From assembly GCF_019039215.1 (NCBI RefSeq), contig NZ_JAHNZZ010000001.1:1316668-1380667 (forward strand): DNA of 64,000 nt, in the 5' to 3' direction. How positions within the stretch are numbered: the first letter of the stretch is position 1; each line of letters opens with the position of its first letter. This stretch comes from Bacillus sp. FJAT-29790 (GTDB lineage: Bacteria > Bacillota > Bacilli > Bacillales > Cytobacillaceae). The translations under genes and the position numbers were made by a program. The notes below the pieces were generated by a model. That model was given only the letters and a program-made list of their open reading frames with translations, was not told the DNA's origin and ran no database searches. Positions 44,905-53,677 of this stretch are shown one piece after another.

Positions 44905-44933
44905 ATTAAACCACACGAATTTTTAATTTTCAA
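44905..44933 (-). promoter_or_regulatory. Promoter of the ABC transporter operon, a diverged copy of the ald promoter
   Basis: On the minus strand TTGAAA (44933-44928) and TTTAAT (44910-44905) are separated by exactly 17 bp, as in the ald promoter (52616-52644). The flanks are alignable for over 100 bp (44858-44970 against 52567-52690). One arm of the operator palindrome, GTGTGGTTTA, is conserved and the other is degraded. The leader to the ATG is about 320 bp. Confidence 0.75.
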
Positions 44934-45099
44934 TCTTTTCTAAAAATACAACATATTTATGTTTTCTATATATATTATTGTAAATTCGAATAACTATATT
45001 TCCTCAATAGTTTAAGAATGAAAGAATTCACTAAGAAAGTAGAATGAGGCACGAATAGGAATCTTGTAATTTATTCCCTTACGTTTTTGCTTTTTACAC
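44934..45099. other. Non-coding stretch upstream of the ABC operon promoter
   Basis: AT-rich DNA without a credible gene. Its left end still aligns with the DNA upstream of the ald promoter; the remainder has no feature I can support. The gntR remnant begins at 45100. Confidence 0.4.
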
Positions 45100-45207
45100 T
45101 CATCCCCTATAAGGCACTTGACAAAAAGAAAATTTGTTGAAGTAAGTCATTTTACGCACAACTAAGGGCTGATCATTTCCGTAGCGGATTCTATTAATGT
45201 TAGATGA
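45100..45207 (-). pseudogene. Fragment of a GntR-family (UTRA domain) regulator gene
   Basis: A minus-strand frame reads INRIRYGNDQPLVVRKMTYF before a stop at 45100. This matches the UTRA-domain segment IKRIRFANDQPLAIEVQYYP of the intact GntR protein encoded at 52730-53452, and the DNA is also similar (GGGCTGATCATTT...GCGGATTCT in both). Nothing of the DNA-binding half remains. The fragment lies upstream of the ABC operon just as the intact gene lies upstream of ald, so the gene and promoter were probably duplicated together. A GAAACCAAAAA/TTTTTGGTTTC hairpin follows at 45206-45240. Confidence 0.7.
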
Positions 45208-45411
45208 AACCAAAAAAGAGCGGATCCATTTTTGGTTTCCCCCCCTTTTACGAAACAATTCATTGCCTCTATTTTCCATTATTATTCGTAGAACGGATAT
45301 CTATTAAATCTAGATGAATTGGAAGTGCTTAGTTGTCTTTTTGAGTGGGTGAAAAATCCATTAATCCTGTAAGCACACCCATACAAATAGATATATAGTA
45401 ACTGTTTATAT

Positions 45412-46014
45412 TTACACAACCTTCTTGATATTTCCTTTAGCAACACTATGATTTCTATTCAACATTTTTTTCAATATGAAAGAATATAAAAATGTAAATG
45501 CTACTCCTTTAATTATTGAAGGCAAACCATAAACCGTTAAGCCAAATAATAACACTATATAATTAATACACCTTATCGCAACAGCTATATCAATTTTTTT
45601 ATTTCTATGATTTAGAATAAGGGCTATAACATCAAATCCTACTGTAGATGCATTAGATGATATACATAAGTAATAGCCTAGAGCTATAAATGCTGATGCG
45701 ATTATTATCCCGAGAACGATGTTTAAATCAATGCTAATATTCAATGAGTAAAAAATATGAAAGAAGAACATAAAACAAAAACTGCTTAAAATCGATTTGA
45801 GAAAAAATTCCCTTCCAAGAAAAATTAAACATGATAATAATAAAAGTAATGTTAAGACATTAACGAGAATGGATATTCCAATACCAGTTAAAGCGTTCAA
45901 TATTAATGCTGAACTAGTAACTCCGCCATTAATTATTTCATTTGGAATAACTAAATATGTATAAGAAAAAGTCATTAAAATATTTCCTAGGATAATTTTA
46001 GTTACATCTCTCAC
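45412..46014 (-). CDS. YitT/YczE-family integral membrane protein
   Basis: The 200-residue protein has five to six membrane spans. FSYTYLVIPNEIINGGVTSS near residue 17 is the conserved start of YitT-type proteins, and GYYLCISSNASTVGFDVIAL near residue 113 matches the second conserved region. Long YitT proteins carry a C-terminal DUF2179 domain that is missing here, so this is the short YczE-like form. The function is unknown. It lies in the gap between the ABC operon and the taurine cluster, on the same strand, but too far from either to be called co-transcribed. Confidence 0.72.
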   Translation of the reverse strand: MRDVTKIILGNILMTFSYTYLVIPNEIINGGVTSSALILNALTGIGISILVNVLTLLLLLSCLIFLGREFFLKSILSSFCFMFFFHIFYSLNISIDLNIVLGIIIASAFIALGYYLCISSNASTVGFDVIALILNHRNKKIDIAVAIRCINYIVLLFGLTVYGLPSIIKGVAFTFLYSFILKKMLNRNHSVAKGNIKKVV

Positions 46015-46098
46015 TGATTATGTTTCCTTTCTACAAGTATAGAAAGTCAAAAAGCTTATCAAGAACAAGTATTTAGCCCTCAACATATTGGTAATAGC

Positions 46099-46142
46099 AG
46101 TTGATGGAAAGGAAACTATTAAACGTTTCCTTTCCATCAACT
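46099..46142. repeat. Perfect 18-bp-arm hairpin behind the permease gene
   Basis: AGTTGATGGAAAGGAAAC (46099-46116) and its exact complement (46125-46142) flank an 8-base loop, 37 bp after the permease stop codon. No U-tract follows on either strand. It may be a terminator that has lost its tract, or a processing or stability element. Confidence 0.6.
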
Positions 46143-46178
46143 GACCGGGCATTATTAATGAAGCGAAAATATTGAAGA

Positions 46179-47609
46179 TTAAAACTTCTGTTTCTCCGGA
46201 TTTAAAATACTAGAATTAATAGCTAATTCTTGCTCGTTATCACTCTCTTTTCGTCGCCGATTGACAAAGTAAGAAGAAATAACGATTATGCTAAACAGCG
46301 ATGTAAAAATAAATTGTGGACGCTGTGATTCAATAAATGCCATTAAAATTAGCACGGAAATCATGGCAACAATTGTAGCATAGGTTAAATACGGGAAAAA
46401 CCACATTTTAATTTTAAAAACGCCAGGATTATCTTTTTCGATTCTTTTTCTTAGGCGCAGATGTGAAATCGCAATTGCTAAGTAAACAAGAATGCCAACC
46501 CCACCAGAAGAGTTTACTAAAAAGAAAAATATTTTATCCGGAGATACATAACTAAAAATGGTGCTTATAAAAGCAAATAATGTACTTCCTACAACAGCAT
46601 AAACAGGAACCCCATTCTTGCTTAGTTTCGAAAATATCCTTGGGGCATCACCCTTTTGAGCAAGGGAAAAGAGCATTCGAGAACTAGTATAGAGACCAGA
46701 ATTTAGGCAGGACAGCAATGCTGTAAGAACCACTATATTCATTAAAAGAGCTGCGGAAGGAATTCCAAGCATCTCAAGAACTGAAACAAATGGACTTTTT
46801 AGTAATGATGCCGAATTCCATGGTAAAAGAGTCACTAGTATAGCAATTGAACCAATATAAAAAATCAGGATGCGCCACACTACACTGTTTAATGCCCTTC
46901 TTACAGAATTCACCGGATCAGAGGTTTCACCAGCAGCAATGGCCGGAATTTCAACACCTACGAAAGCATGAAAAACAATCGCAATCCCAACAACGACCGA
47001 TCCTATCCCGTTAGGTATGAAACCGCCGAAGTTTGTAAGATTAGCAGTGCCAGGTGACTTGATACTTGGTACTAGTCCAAAAATAACCGCTAATCCCAGA
47101 CCTAAAAACAGAATAATACTCACTATTTTAATAATAGAAAACCAATATTCAAATTCACCAAATGATTTAACGGAAAAAATATTTGTAAGCTTTAACAAAA
47201 CAATTAAAGCAAGACTTATTACCCAGACTGGGATTGATGGGAGCCATTCATGGATGATTGCTGCCCCTGCTACTGCCTCAAGTGCTATGATAATAACCCA
47301 GAAAAACCAATATAACCAACCTGTTGTATAGCCTGCCCACTCACCTATTCCTTCTCTTGCATACACAGCAAAGGATCCTGTATTCGGATTGACTGTTGCC
47401 ATTTCTCCAAGCATTCGCATAACCAGAACAACAATTAATCCTGCAAATACGTAAGACAAGATTGCTCCAGGACCTGTTTTGCCAATTATAATCCCGCTTC
47501 CCACGAACAATCCTGCACCAATGACTCCGCTTAAAGAAATCATTGTCAAATGTCTTTGTTTAAGACCAGCTTTGAGTTTTTCTGGTTGATGCTCCAAATT
47601 CTCCACCAA
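46179..47609 (-). CDS. Amino acid permease, APC superfamily (GabP-like; candidate taurine importer)
   Basis: The 476-residue protein has 12 membrane spans. The first helix has SGVIGAGLFVGSG near residue 28, the APC substrate-site motif; MLGEMATVNPNTGSFAVYA near residue 66 and GVEIPAIAAGETSDP near residue 218 match the GabP/AapA group. It follows the sulfoacetaldehyde acetyltransferase gene on the same strand, but a terminator lies between, so it may have its own promoter. GabP-type permeases carry GABA and beta-alanine, and taurine is a similar omega-amino compound, so taurine uptake is plausible. The start is uncertain: TTG 47609, GTG 47606 and TTG 47597 are all possible. Confidence 0.82.
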   Translation of the reverse strand: MVENLEHQPEKLKAGLKQRHLTMISLSGVIGAGLFVGSGIIIGKTGPGAILSYVFAGLIVVLVMRMLGEMATVNPNTGSFAVYAREGIGEWAGYTTGWLYWFFWVIIIALEAVAGAAIIHEWLPSIPVWVISLALIVLLKLTNIFSVKSFGEFEYWFSIIKIVSIILFLGLGLAVIFGLVPSIKSPGTANLTNFGGFIPNGIGSVVVGIAIVFHAFVGVEIPAIAAGETSDPVNSVRRALNSVVWRILIFYIGSIAILVTLLPWNSASLLKSPFVSVLEMLGIPSAALLMNIVVLTALLSCLNSGLYTSSRMLFSLAQKGDAPRIFSKLSKNGVPVYAVVGSTLFAFISTIFSYVSPDKIFFFLVNSSGGVGILVYLAIAISHLRLRKRIEKDNPGVFKIKMWFFPYLTYATIVAMISVLILMAFIESQRPQFIFTSLFSIIVISSYFVNRRRKESDNEQELAINSSILNPEKQKF

Positions 47610-47850
47610 CTTTCAATATTTTTTTAGCACTATAGTTTCAAATTGGGTTAAGGGAAATTCTAGTTATAGTATTGAAACCATAATCCAATGGCTCAAATGT
47701 ATTAGACCAATGCGTCATGATATAAAAAGCCTAGTTTTTGTTTAGAAGAGGATATGATATTCGTTCCTTACCTGCTTGGCGGATATATGTAAGGAAAATC
47801 GCTTGGATTGATATTATTCAATAGAAAGTAGCAAATATCCTTTTTAGAAA

Positions 47851-47889
47851 GAAAAGAGGGGCGATCTTTTATAGATTGCCCCTCTTTTC
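47851..47889 (-). terminator. Terminator of the xsc gene
   Basis: GAAAAGAGGGGCGATC pairs with GATTGCCCCTCTTTTC (one G-T pair). On the minus strand it begins 8 bp after the xsc stop codon and ends in a T-containing tail. Confidence 0.85.
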
Positions 47890-47896
47890 AAGTGTT

Positions 47897-49666
47897 TTAC
47901 CAGTTTCTGTGATCTAAGTGGGAATATTTAGGCAATAGGCGCGTCGGCATTTTCAGGGCGTCTTTTCTAAATGGCGGTGCTAATTGCGTTCCATCCACTT
48001 GAATGTCGATGACTGTAGGTTTATTCGATTCAATCGCTCTTTGGATTGCAGGTCCGACATCTTCCGGCTTATCGACATTAATGCCGACAGCTCCCATTGA
48101 TCTGGCTACTTCTGCAAAGTCAGGATTTTGAATGTCTGCACCTACAAAGCGATTATTATAAAAATCAACTTGATTTTTCTTTTCAGCACACCATGCATTA
48201 TTATTAAATACACAAGCAACGACCGGAATATTTTCCTCAACAGCCGTACTTACTTCATGCAAGCTCATCCCCCATGCACCATCACCTACAATGGCAACTA
48301 CTGGACTATCTGGATTAGCTAGCTTAGCTCCTAATGCAGAAGGGTAAGCAAAACCTGTGTTACCAAAAGTTAAGGCGGCGATATGCTGGCGCCCATGATT
48401 GAATTTCAAGTAAGCATTTGCTGTTGATGAAACGTTACCAATATCAGTTGTTACGATGGCGTTTTCTGGTAAAACCTTTGTAAGCTCTAGAAGTGCGCGG
48501 CGCGGGTTAATTGGACTGCCCTCTACCATCGCAAGATCTACTAGCTCTTTTTCCCATTTTACTTTTTCTTCAGAAACTTGGCGCAGTCTTTCTTGATTAG
48601 ATTTACAATTTGGAACCTTTTCTTTTAAGCGTTTTGCAATTTCAACGCTTGCCGCTTTTGCATCCCCAATAATTCCAACCTCCACTGGATGAGTACGAGC
48701 AATATTACGCGGATTAATGTCAATTTGAATAATTTTTGCATTTTTCGGAAAATAATCGATATCATAGCAAGGCAATGTTCCAAATACAGATAATCTAGTT
48801 CCTATTGCCAACACAACATCTGCATCCTTCAGTGTATTCATTGCCGCTTTTGATCCCATATAGCCAATTGGACCAACTGATAATGGGTGATTCGCTGGGA
48901 ATGCATCATTATGCATATAAGAAACAGCAACAGGAGTTGTAAGGTAATCCGCAATTTCCTTCACTGCTTCAATGCCGTCAGAGTCAACAACTCCACGACC
49001 TGAAATAATGACAGGGTTTTTCGCTGTAGCTAACAAGTCAACAGCTTGATCAATTAACTCTAAAGATCCACAGCCTCGATTATCTGCACGGTATTGATGT
49101 GGCTGAAGGATAACATCTTCTACTTCTCCATAGAAATAGTCTCTCGGAATATCGAATAGTACTGGTCCGCGCTCAGCATACGCAATCCGGAATGCTGTTC
49201 TTAAACAATCAGCAACACGGCCAGGGTGAGTTACTCTAACAGTTTCTTTCGTAATCGCTTTAAATACGGATACTTGGTCACACTCTTGGAATCCATCCCA
49301 ACCAACTGTCGGTGTTCCCGCAGATGGTGAAATAATAACCATTGGTGTATGCGCTTGATTTGCAGCAGCTACGGACGTTACCATGTTTGTAATTCCAGGT
49401 CCGTTTTGGCCAATGACTACTCCTGCTACGCCACTTACTCTCGTGTAAGCATCCTCCATATGACCTGCACTTTGTTCATGACGGACTCCAATAAATCGGA
49501 TTCCTGCAGTTGGTAGAAGATCTAGTAAATCCATAAAAGCAGATCCTAAAATACCGGAAATATGCTTAACTCCTTCCGCAACTAGCGTCTCTACAATCGC
49601 TTCACTTGGTGTCATTTTGATTTTCTTTGTTTTAATAACCTCTAATTCTTTTTCAACTTTTGCCAT
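47897..49666 (-). CDS. xsc: Sulfoacetaldehyde acetyltransferase
   Basis: The 589-residue protein is a thiamine-diphosphate enzyme that matches Xsc more closely than acetolactate synthase. [20 protein letters not shown], then [20 protein letters not shown] and [18 protein letters not shown] (catalytic Glu near residue 62) are the Xsc pattern; [19 protein letters not shown] and the TPP motif [11 protein letters not shown]...NNNAW near residue 458 follow. It converts sulfoacetaldehyde plus phosphate to acetyl phosphate plus sulfite. Genes for taurine:pyruvate aminotransferase and alanine dehydrogenase lie upstream on the same strand. ATG 49666 (AAGGGTG upstream) is taken as start. A mobile repeat has inserted between it and tpa. 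Confidence 0.92.
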   Translation of the reverse strand: MAKVEKELEVIKTKKIKMTPSEAIVETLVAEGVKHISGILGSAFMDLLDLLPTAGIRFIGVRHEQSAGHMEDAYTRVSGVAGVVIGQNGPGITNMVTSVAAANQAHTPMVIISPSAGTPTVGWDGFQECDQVSVFKAITKETVRVTHPGRVADCLRTAFRIAYAERGPVLFDIPRDYFYGEVEDVILQPHQYRADNRGCGSLELIDQAVDLLATAKNPVIISGRGVVDSDGIEAVKEIADYLTTPVAVSYMHNDAFPANHPLSVGPIGYMGSKAAMNTLKDADVVLAIGTRLSVFGTLPCYDIDYFPKNAKIIQIDINPRNIARTHPVEVGIIGDAKAASVEIAKRLKEKVPNCKSNQERLRQVSEEKVKWEKELVDLAMVEGSPINPRRALLELTKVLPENAIVTTDIGNVSSTANAYLKFNHGRQHIAALTFGNTGFAYPSALGAKLANPDSPVVAIVGDGAWGMSLHEVSTAVEENIPVVACVFNNNAWCAEKKNQVDFYNNRFVGADIQNPDFAEVARSMGAVGINVDKPEDVGPAIQRAIESNKPTVIDIQVDGTQLAPPFRKDALKMPTRLLPKYSHLDHRNW

Positions 49667-49717
49667 TGATAAGCACACCCTTCAATATTTATATTTTGGA
49701 CAGCATTCTTTTTGATA

Positions 49718-49946
49718 GGCTGTTTTCGCATATATTGTTGTTTTTATCCTTCAAAATTCGCCCGTTGATTTCCGCTGCGGGCACTTGCTTTCCGCGGGGA
49801 GGGACGGGAGCCTCCTCGGCGTTACCGCCTGTGGGGTCTCCCGTTCCCTCTATCTCCCGCTGGAGTCAAGTGCCCTCCGCTCCAATCAACTCAGATTATT
49901 TAATAAAAATCGAATTATAAAAGTAACAAACTTTACGAAAACAGCC
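49718..49946. repeat. 229-bp MITE-like element with GC-rich palindromic core and 8-bp target duplication
   Basis: The element starts GGCTGTTTTCGCATATATTG and ends in the inverted form CGAAAACAGCC. TTTTGATA occurs directly before (49710-49717) and directly after (49947-49954). The core is far richer in G+C than its surroundings and is built of nested inverted repeats: GTTGATT...GCGGGCACTTG against CAAGTGCCC...AATCAAC, and GGGACGGGAG against CTCCCGTTCCC. No gene is inside. It lies between tpa and xsc in the taurine operon, where it could form a strong RNA hairpin. Confidence 0.85.
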
Positions 49947-49975
49947 TTTTGATAAGATCAATATATAATAAATTT

Positions 49976-51337
49976 TTAAATTTCATCCAATACTTTAAAT
50001 ACAGTTTCTACCACGAAATTCAAGTCATCTTCTGTTGAAATAAGCGGTGGTGCGATAATCAGTACATTGTTAAATCCAGGAACTGTATCCCCATTTCTGC
50101 CGATAATGAGTCCCTTTTCTTTGCATCGGCCGATGATTTTCCCCATTGTTTCTTCAGAAGCTGGTGTTTTGGACTGCTTATCCTCAACCATTTCGATCCC
50201 ATATAAGAAACCAGCGTGACGGACTTCGCCAACATTTTTATGGGAAATCAATTCTTTTAATCTGCCCAAGACAGACTCTCCGAGAGATGCCACTCGACCT
50301 ACAATGTTTTCTTTCTCAATAATTTCAATATTTTTTAAGGCAACGGCACAGCTAGCTGGATGTCCACCATATGTAGAAACATGGCGGAAGTGATTGGCAG
50401 GTCCTTGCTCTTTAAATTTCTCATAGATTTCGGAACTTACAGCCGTTGCACCTAGAGGTAAATATCCGCTCGTTAAGCCCTTTGCCATCGTAATAATATC
50501 TGGCTTGACCCCTTCAGAATGCTGAAAACCGAACATTTTCCCAGTCCGACCGAAGCCTGATACGACTTCATCAATAATTAAGAGGACATCGTGTTTTTTA
50601 CAAATTTCCGAAACTCGCTGCAAATAGCTTGGTGATGGAATTATGACGCCGCCGCCAGAAATAAATGGCTCCATAATAACAGCTGCCACTGTTTCAGCAC
50701 CTTCCCAAGAAATGACCTGATCGATAAAATCAGCTGCTGCCAAGTCACTCTCAGGTCCTTCGCCGCCAAATGGGCTGCGATAACTGTAAGGTGGTGGAAC
50801 ATGTAGGAAGCCTGGTGCACTTGGACCGTATTTATATCGCCTGTTCGCTTGGGCAGTTGCACTCATTGCACCCAGAGTCGAGCCATGGTAGGCACGGTAA
50901 CGCGAAATAAATTTGTGCTTTTCTGGATTTCCATTTTGATAATGGTATTGTCTAGCAATTTTGAATGCGGTTTCATTTGCCTCTGAGCCGCTGTTTGAGA
51001 AAAAAGTTTTGTATGAATCACCGAGAAGTTCACTAATTTTTGCTGATAACTGAATGGCTGGCGGATGACTTAACGTAAGAGGAAAATAACTAAGCTTCAT
51101 CATTTGTTCGGCTGCTGCTTCGACAATTTCTTTGCGTCCATGTCCTAAATTCAAGCACCATAAACCTGAAACTCCATCTAAATAGCGGTTTCCATTGATA
51201 TCATTAAACCAAGCACCTTCACCTGATTCAGCAATCATCGGGCCGCCGCCTTCGACATGGCGGCTCATCGCATGCCATAGATGGTCTTGATCTTGTTTGG
51301 CTAATTGCTCATTTTCTTGAATTTCCAGTTTCGTCAT
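49976..51337 (-). CDS. tpa: Taurine:pyruvate aminotransferase
   Basis: The 453-residue protein is a class III PLP aminotransferase. GVSGLWCLNLGHGRKEIVEA near residue 55, ANETAFKIARQYHY near residue 115, DEVVSGFGRTGKMFG near residue 253 and the PLP lysine in TMAKGLTSGY near residue 282 are intact. In the family it could be a beta-alanine, GABA or taurine aminotransferase. Placement between alanine dehydrogenase and Xsc genes points to taurine:pyruvate aminotransferase, giving sulfoacetaldehyde and alanine. ATG 51337, preceded by AAGGGGAA, is preferred; an in-frame ATG at 51355 overlaps the ald stop codon, showing tight coupling. Confidence 0.88.
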   Translation of the reverse strand: MTKLEIQENEQLAKQDQDHLWHAMSRHVEGGGPMIAESGEGAWFNDINGNRYLDGVSGLWCLNLGHGRKEIVEAAAEQMMKLSYFPLTLSHPPAIQLSAKISELLGDSYKTFFSNSGSEANETAFKIARQYHYQNGNPEKHKFISRYRAYHGSTLGAMSATAQANRRYKYGPSAPGFLHVPPPYSYRSPFGGEGPESDLAAADFIDQVISWEGAETVAAVIMEPFISGGGVIIPSPSYLQRVSEICKKHDVLLIIDEVVSGFGRTGKMFGFQHSEGVKPDIITMAKGLTSGYLPLGATAVSSEIYEKFKEQGPANHFRHVSTYGGHPASCAVALKNIEIIEKENIVGRVASLGESVLGRLKELISHKNVGEVRHAGFLYGIEMVEDKQSKTPASEETMGKIIGRCKEKGLIIGRNGDTVPGFNNVLIIAPPLISTEDDLNFVVETVFKVLDEI

Positions 51338-51354
51338 TTCGCATTCCCCTTTCA

Positions 51355-52488
51355 TTAAATTGTTGTTGCTATTTTTTCACAAATCGAATGAATCGGTGTA
51401 TATGGATAACTGTGCGTTTCTGCGATAGCTTGATGAGTTACTCTTCCATTAACCGTATTAAAGCCCTTTGCTAATGGAGGATGTAATTCGATTGATTTCT
51501 GGATTCCTTTATTTGCGATGATCAAGCCATATGGTAAAGTTGTATTCGCAAGAGCGTATGTGGCTGTTTTTGAAACAGCGCCCGGTATATTTGGAACGGC
51601 ATAATGGATGACACCATGTTTTTTATAGGTAGGATTATCATGGGATGTAATGTGGTCGCTCGTTGCAATCGATCCACCTTGATCAATCGCAACATCGATG
51701 ATGACTGAGTTTTCTTCCATTTGTTTAACCATTTCTTCAGTAACAAGTTGAGGTGCTCTTGCACCAGGAATTAATACGGCACCAATTACTAGATCAGCAT
51801 CTTTCACTTCTCTTGCAATATTGAAATGATTGGACATGACTGTTTTTAATCTTCCAGCAAATTGATCATCCAGTTGACGAAGCCTTTCTGGGCTAATATC
51901 TATAATCGTCACGTCTGCTCCAAGCCCAATGGCCATTTTAGCCGCATTCGTGCCAACAATTCCGCCGCCGATGATCACAACCTTCCCTGGCTTTACACCG
52001 GGAACACCTCCCAAGAGGACTCCTTTTCCGCCATTTATTTTTTCCAAGTATTGTGCGCCAAGTTGGACAGACATTCTGCCTGCCACTTCACTCATAGGTG
52101 TTAGCAGTGGAAGTGACCCATTCTCAAGCTGAATGGTTTCATAGGCAACAGCTGTGACTTGATTCTCGACTAAAGCCTTTGTCAGCTCCGGCTCGGCAGC
52201 TAAGTGTAAGTACGTAAACAAAATAAGATCTTTTCTAAAATATCGATATTCTTCAGGCTGAGGCTCTTTTACTTTAATCACCATATCAGCTTCCCATGCA
52301 TCCTTAGCATGTGGAACGATAGTGCCTCCCGCTTGTTTATATTCTTCATCTGTAATACCGCTGCCAATGCCAGCACCTTGTTGGATTAATACGGAATGCC
52401 CGGATTGAACGAATGCTTTAACACTTGCTGGAATTAACGAAATACGGTTTTCGTTGTTTTTGATTTCTTTTGGTACTCCGATAATCAT
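51355..52488 (-). CDS. ald: Alanine dehydrogenase
   Basis: The 377-residue protein matches Ald in length and sequence. [20 protein letters not shown] starts it, [11 protein letters not shown] near residue 73 and [16 protein letters not shown] near residue 91 contain the catalytic Lys and His, and [20 protein letters not shown] near residue 170 is the NAD-binding fold. It deaminates L-alanine to pyruvate and ammonium, regenerating the acceptor for the taurine aminotransferase. The frame extends upstream to 52611 but ATG 52488, with GGAAGGG upstream, begins the real protein. Its promoter carries a GntR-type operator. It is the first gene of the ald-tpa-xsc operon. Confidence 0.95.
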   Translation of the reverse strand: MIIGVPKEIKNNENRISLIPASVKAFVQSGHSVLIQQGAGIGSGITDEEYKQAGGTIVPHAKDAWEADMVIKVKEPQPEEYRYFRKDLILFTYLHLAAEPELTKALVENQVTAVAYETIQLENGSLPLLTPMSEVAGRMSVQLGAQYLEKINGGKGVLLGGVPGVKPGKVVIIGGGIVGTNAAKMAIGLGADVTIIDISPERLRQLDDQFAGRLKTVMSNHFNIAREVKDADLVIGAVLIPGARAPQLVTEEMVKQMEENSVIIDVAIDQGGSIATSDHITSHDNPTYKKHGVIHYAVPNIPGAVSKTATYALANTTLPYGLIIANKGIQKSIELHPPLAKGFNTVNGRVTHQAIAETHSYPYTPIHSICEKIATTI

Positions 52489-52615
52489 TCGAACCCTTCC
52501 TTTCTTCGTGAAGTATACGTTTATTTCAAAACTAGAGGTGCTGATCCCCCTTTCGGTCAAATTAGATCCTGACGTCATGTCATCCGTACCAGTTGATGAA
52601 TGAAGCCTCAATTAG

Positions 52616-52644
52616 ATTAAACCATAATGGTTTATAATTTTCAA
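52616..52644 (-). promoter_or_regulatory. Promoter of ald-tpa-xsc with GntR-type operator between -35 and -10
   Basis: On the minus strand TTGAAA (52644-52639) and TTTAAT (52621-52616) are 17 bp apart. The perfect palindrome TAAACCATAATGGTTTA (52618-52634) fills the spacer and overlaps the -10. The GntR regulator gene lies directly upstream. Binding here would block RNA polymerase, giving repression relieved by the inducer. Confidence 0.8.
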
Positions 52645-52729
52645 TGTTTTCTAAAAATATTATTTATTGTGATTTTTCATATAACTTATTAATATTTCTA
52701 ATAACTCTCTCTACACCCTTTTGAATGGA

Positions 52730-53452
52730 TCAAGTATACCTTTTTGAAAGCTTAATTCGAAAGGAGTATAAATCAGAGCGGAAAGAGGCAATATAGTATT
52801 CAATTAGATGATCGTCAATGTCCATTAATAACCTTTCTGTCGTTAATACATTTAATGATTCTTCCACTCCTAATAACTTTGCATCTTCTTTTGATAAGTA
52901 ACTGCTCGTAATTATTTGCTCTGCCTCTGCAAGCTTAATGTGCAACTTTTGTTCAAGGATGTCATACAGAGTTCCTTTTTCAATATCGTACTGCGCTAGC
53001 TTTTCTCCGATTTCAACAGGGTAATATTGAACCTCAATGGCAAGGGGCTGATCATTTGCAAAGCGGATTCTTTTAATATAGTAGGCTTCCTCAAACCCTG
53101 TCGCATCGATTATTTCCTTTGGAGGTCTTACTTTTCCGTGTTCAATTAATTTTGCATCTGGTTTCATTCCCATTTTTCTGATAGTATCTGTCGTACTACT
53201 CAAATTCCCGAGCCATTCTTCAATAGGCTTCATAGAAATAAACGTCCCTTTTCCGTGTACCTTTTCTAATACTCCTTCACGGACTAAATGCGAGACTGCT
53301 TCTCTTACCGTGCTTCTGCTCACCTTATAACTATCCATTAATTCTCTTTCACTAGGAATCTTCTCATGAAATGAACCTTCATTAATTAAGTTTTTAATTC
53401 GGTCTTTTAACTGAATATGAAGCGGGATTGGGCTTTTCGTGTCTAATTCCAT
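52730..53452 (-). CDS. GntR-family (HutC/UTRA type) regulator of the taurine cluster
   Basis: The 240-residue protein has an N-terminal GntR winged helix (PSERELMDSYKVSRSTVREA at about residues 38-57, then GKGTFIS) and a C-terminal UTRA ligand-binding domain. The UTRA part contains YYIKRIRFANDQPLAIEVQY near residue 122. HutC-type GntR proteins usually repress catabolic operons and are released by a pathway metabolite. Its gene is 240 bp upstream of ald on the same strand, and a palindromic operator lies in the ald promoter, so taurine or a product is the probable inducer. It differs from the MocR-type TauR of proteobacteria. GGAGG precedes the ATG. Confidence 0.85.
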   Translation of the reverse strand: MELDTKSPIPLHIQLKDRIKNLINEGSFHEKIPSERELMDSYKVSRSTVREAVSHLVREGVLEKVHGKGTFISMKPIEEWLGNLSSTTDTIRKMGMKPDAKLIEHGKVRPPKEIIDATGFEEAYYIKRIRFANDQPLAIEVQYYPVEIGEKLAQYDIEKGTLYDILEQKLHIKLAEAEQIITSSYLSKEDAKLLGVEESLNVLTTERLLMDIDDHLIEYYIASFRSDLYSFRIKLSKRYT

Positions 53453-53677
53453 CCTAATACCTCCAATTTTATTATTCTATTTCTTTTTACCTACTAACTA
53501 CCAAAATATGTTCTAATTCATATGTTATGACCAAGGTCGATAAAAGTAAACAATAATTATAAAAATCACGTAATTTCACCCCCCACTGCCATTTTCTTCA
53601 ACATTTTACATGAATACTTACCTATTCAGTGTCTTTTAATCCTCTTATAATAGAAAGGTACAACGAGGAGGGAAACA

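Noticed and set aside
47897..49666. Acetolactate synthase (IlvB/AlsS) as identity of the TPP enzyme
   Set aside because: The [19 protein letters not shown] and IPRDYFYGE segments and the tpa/ald neighbours fit sulfoacetaldehyde acetyltransferase.
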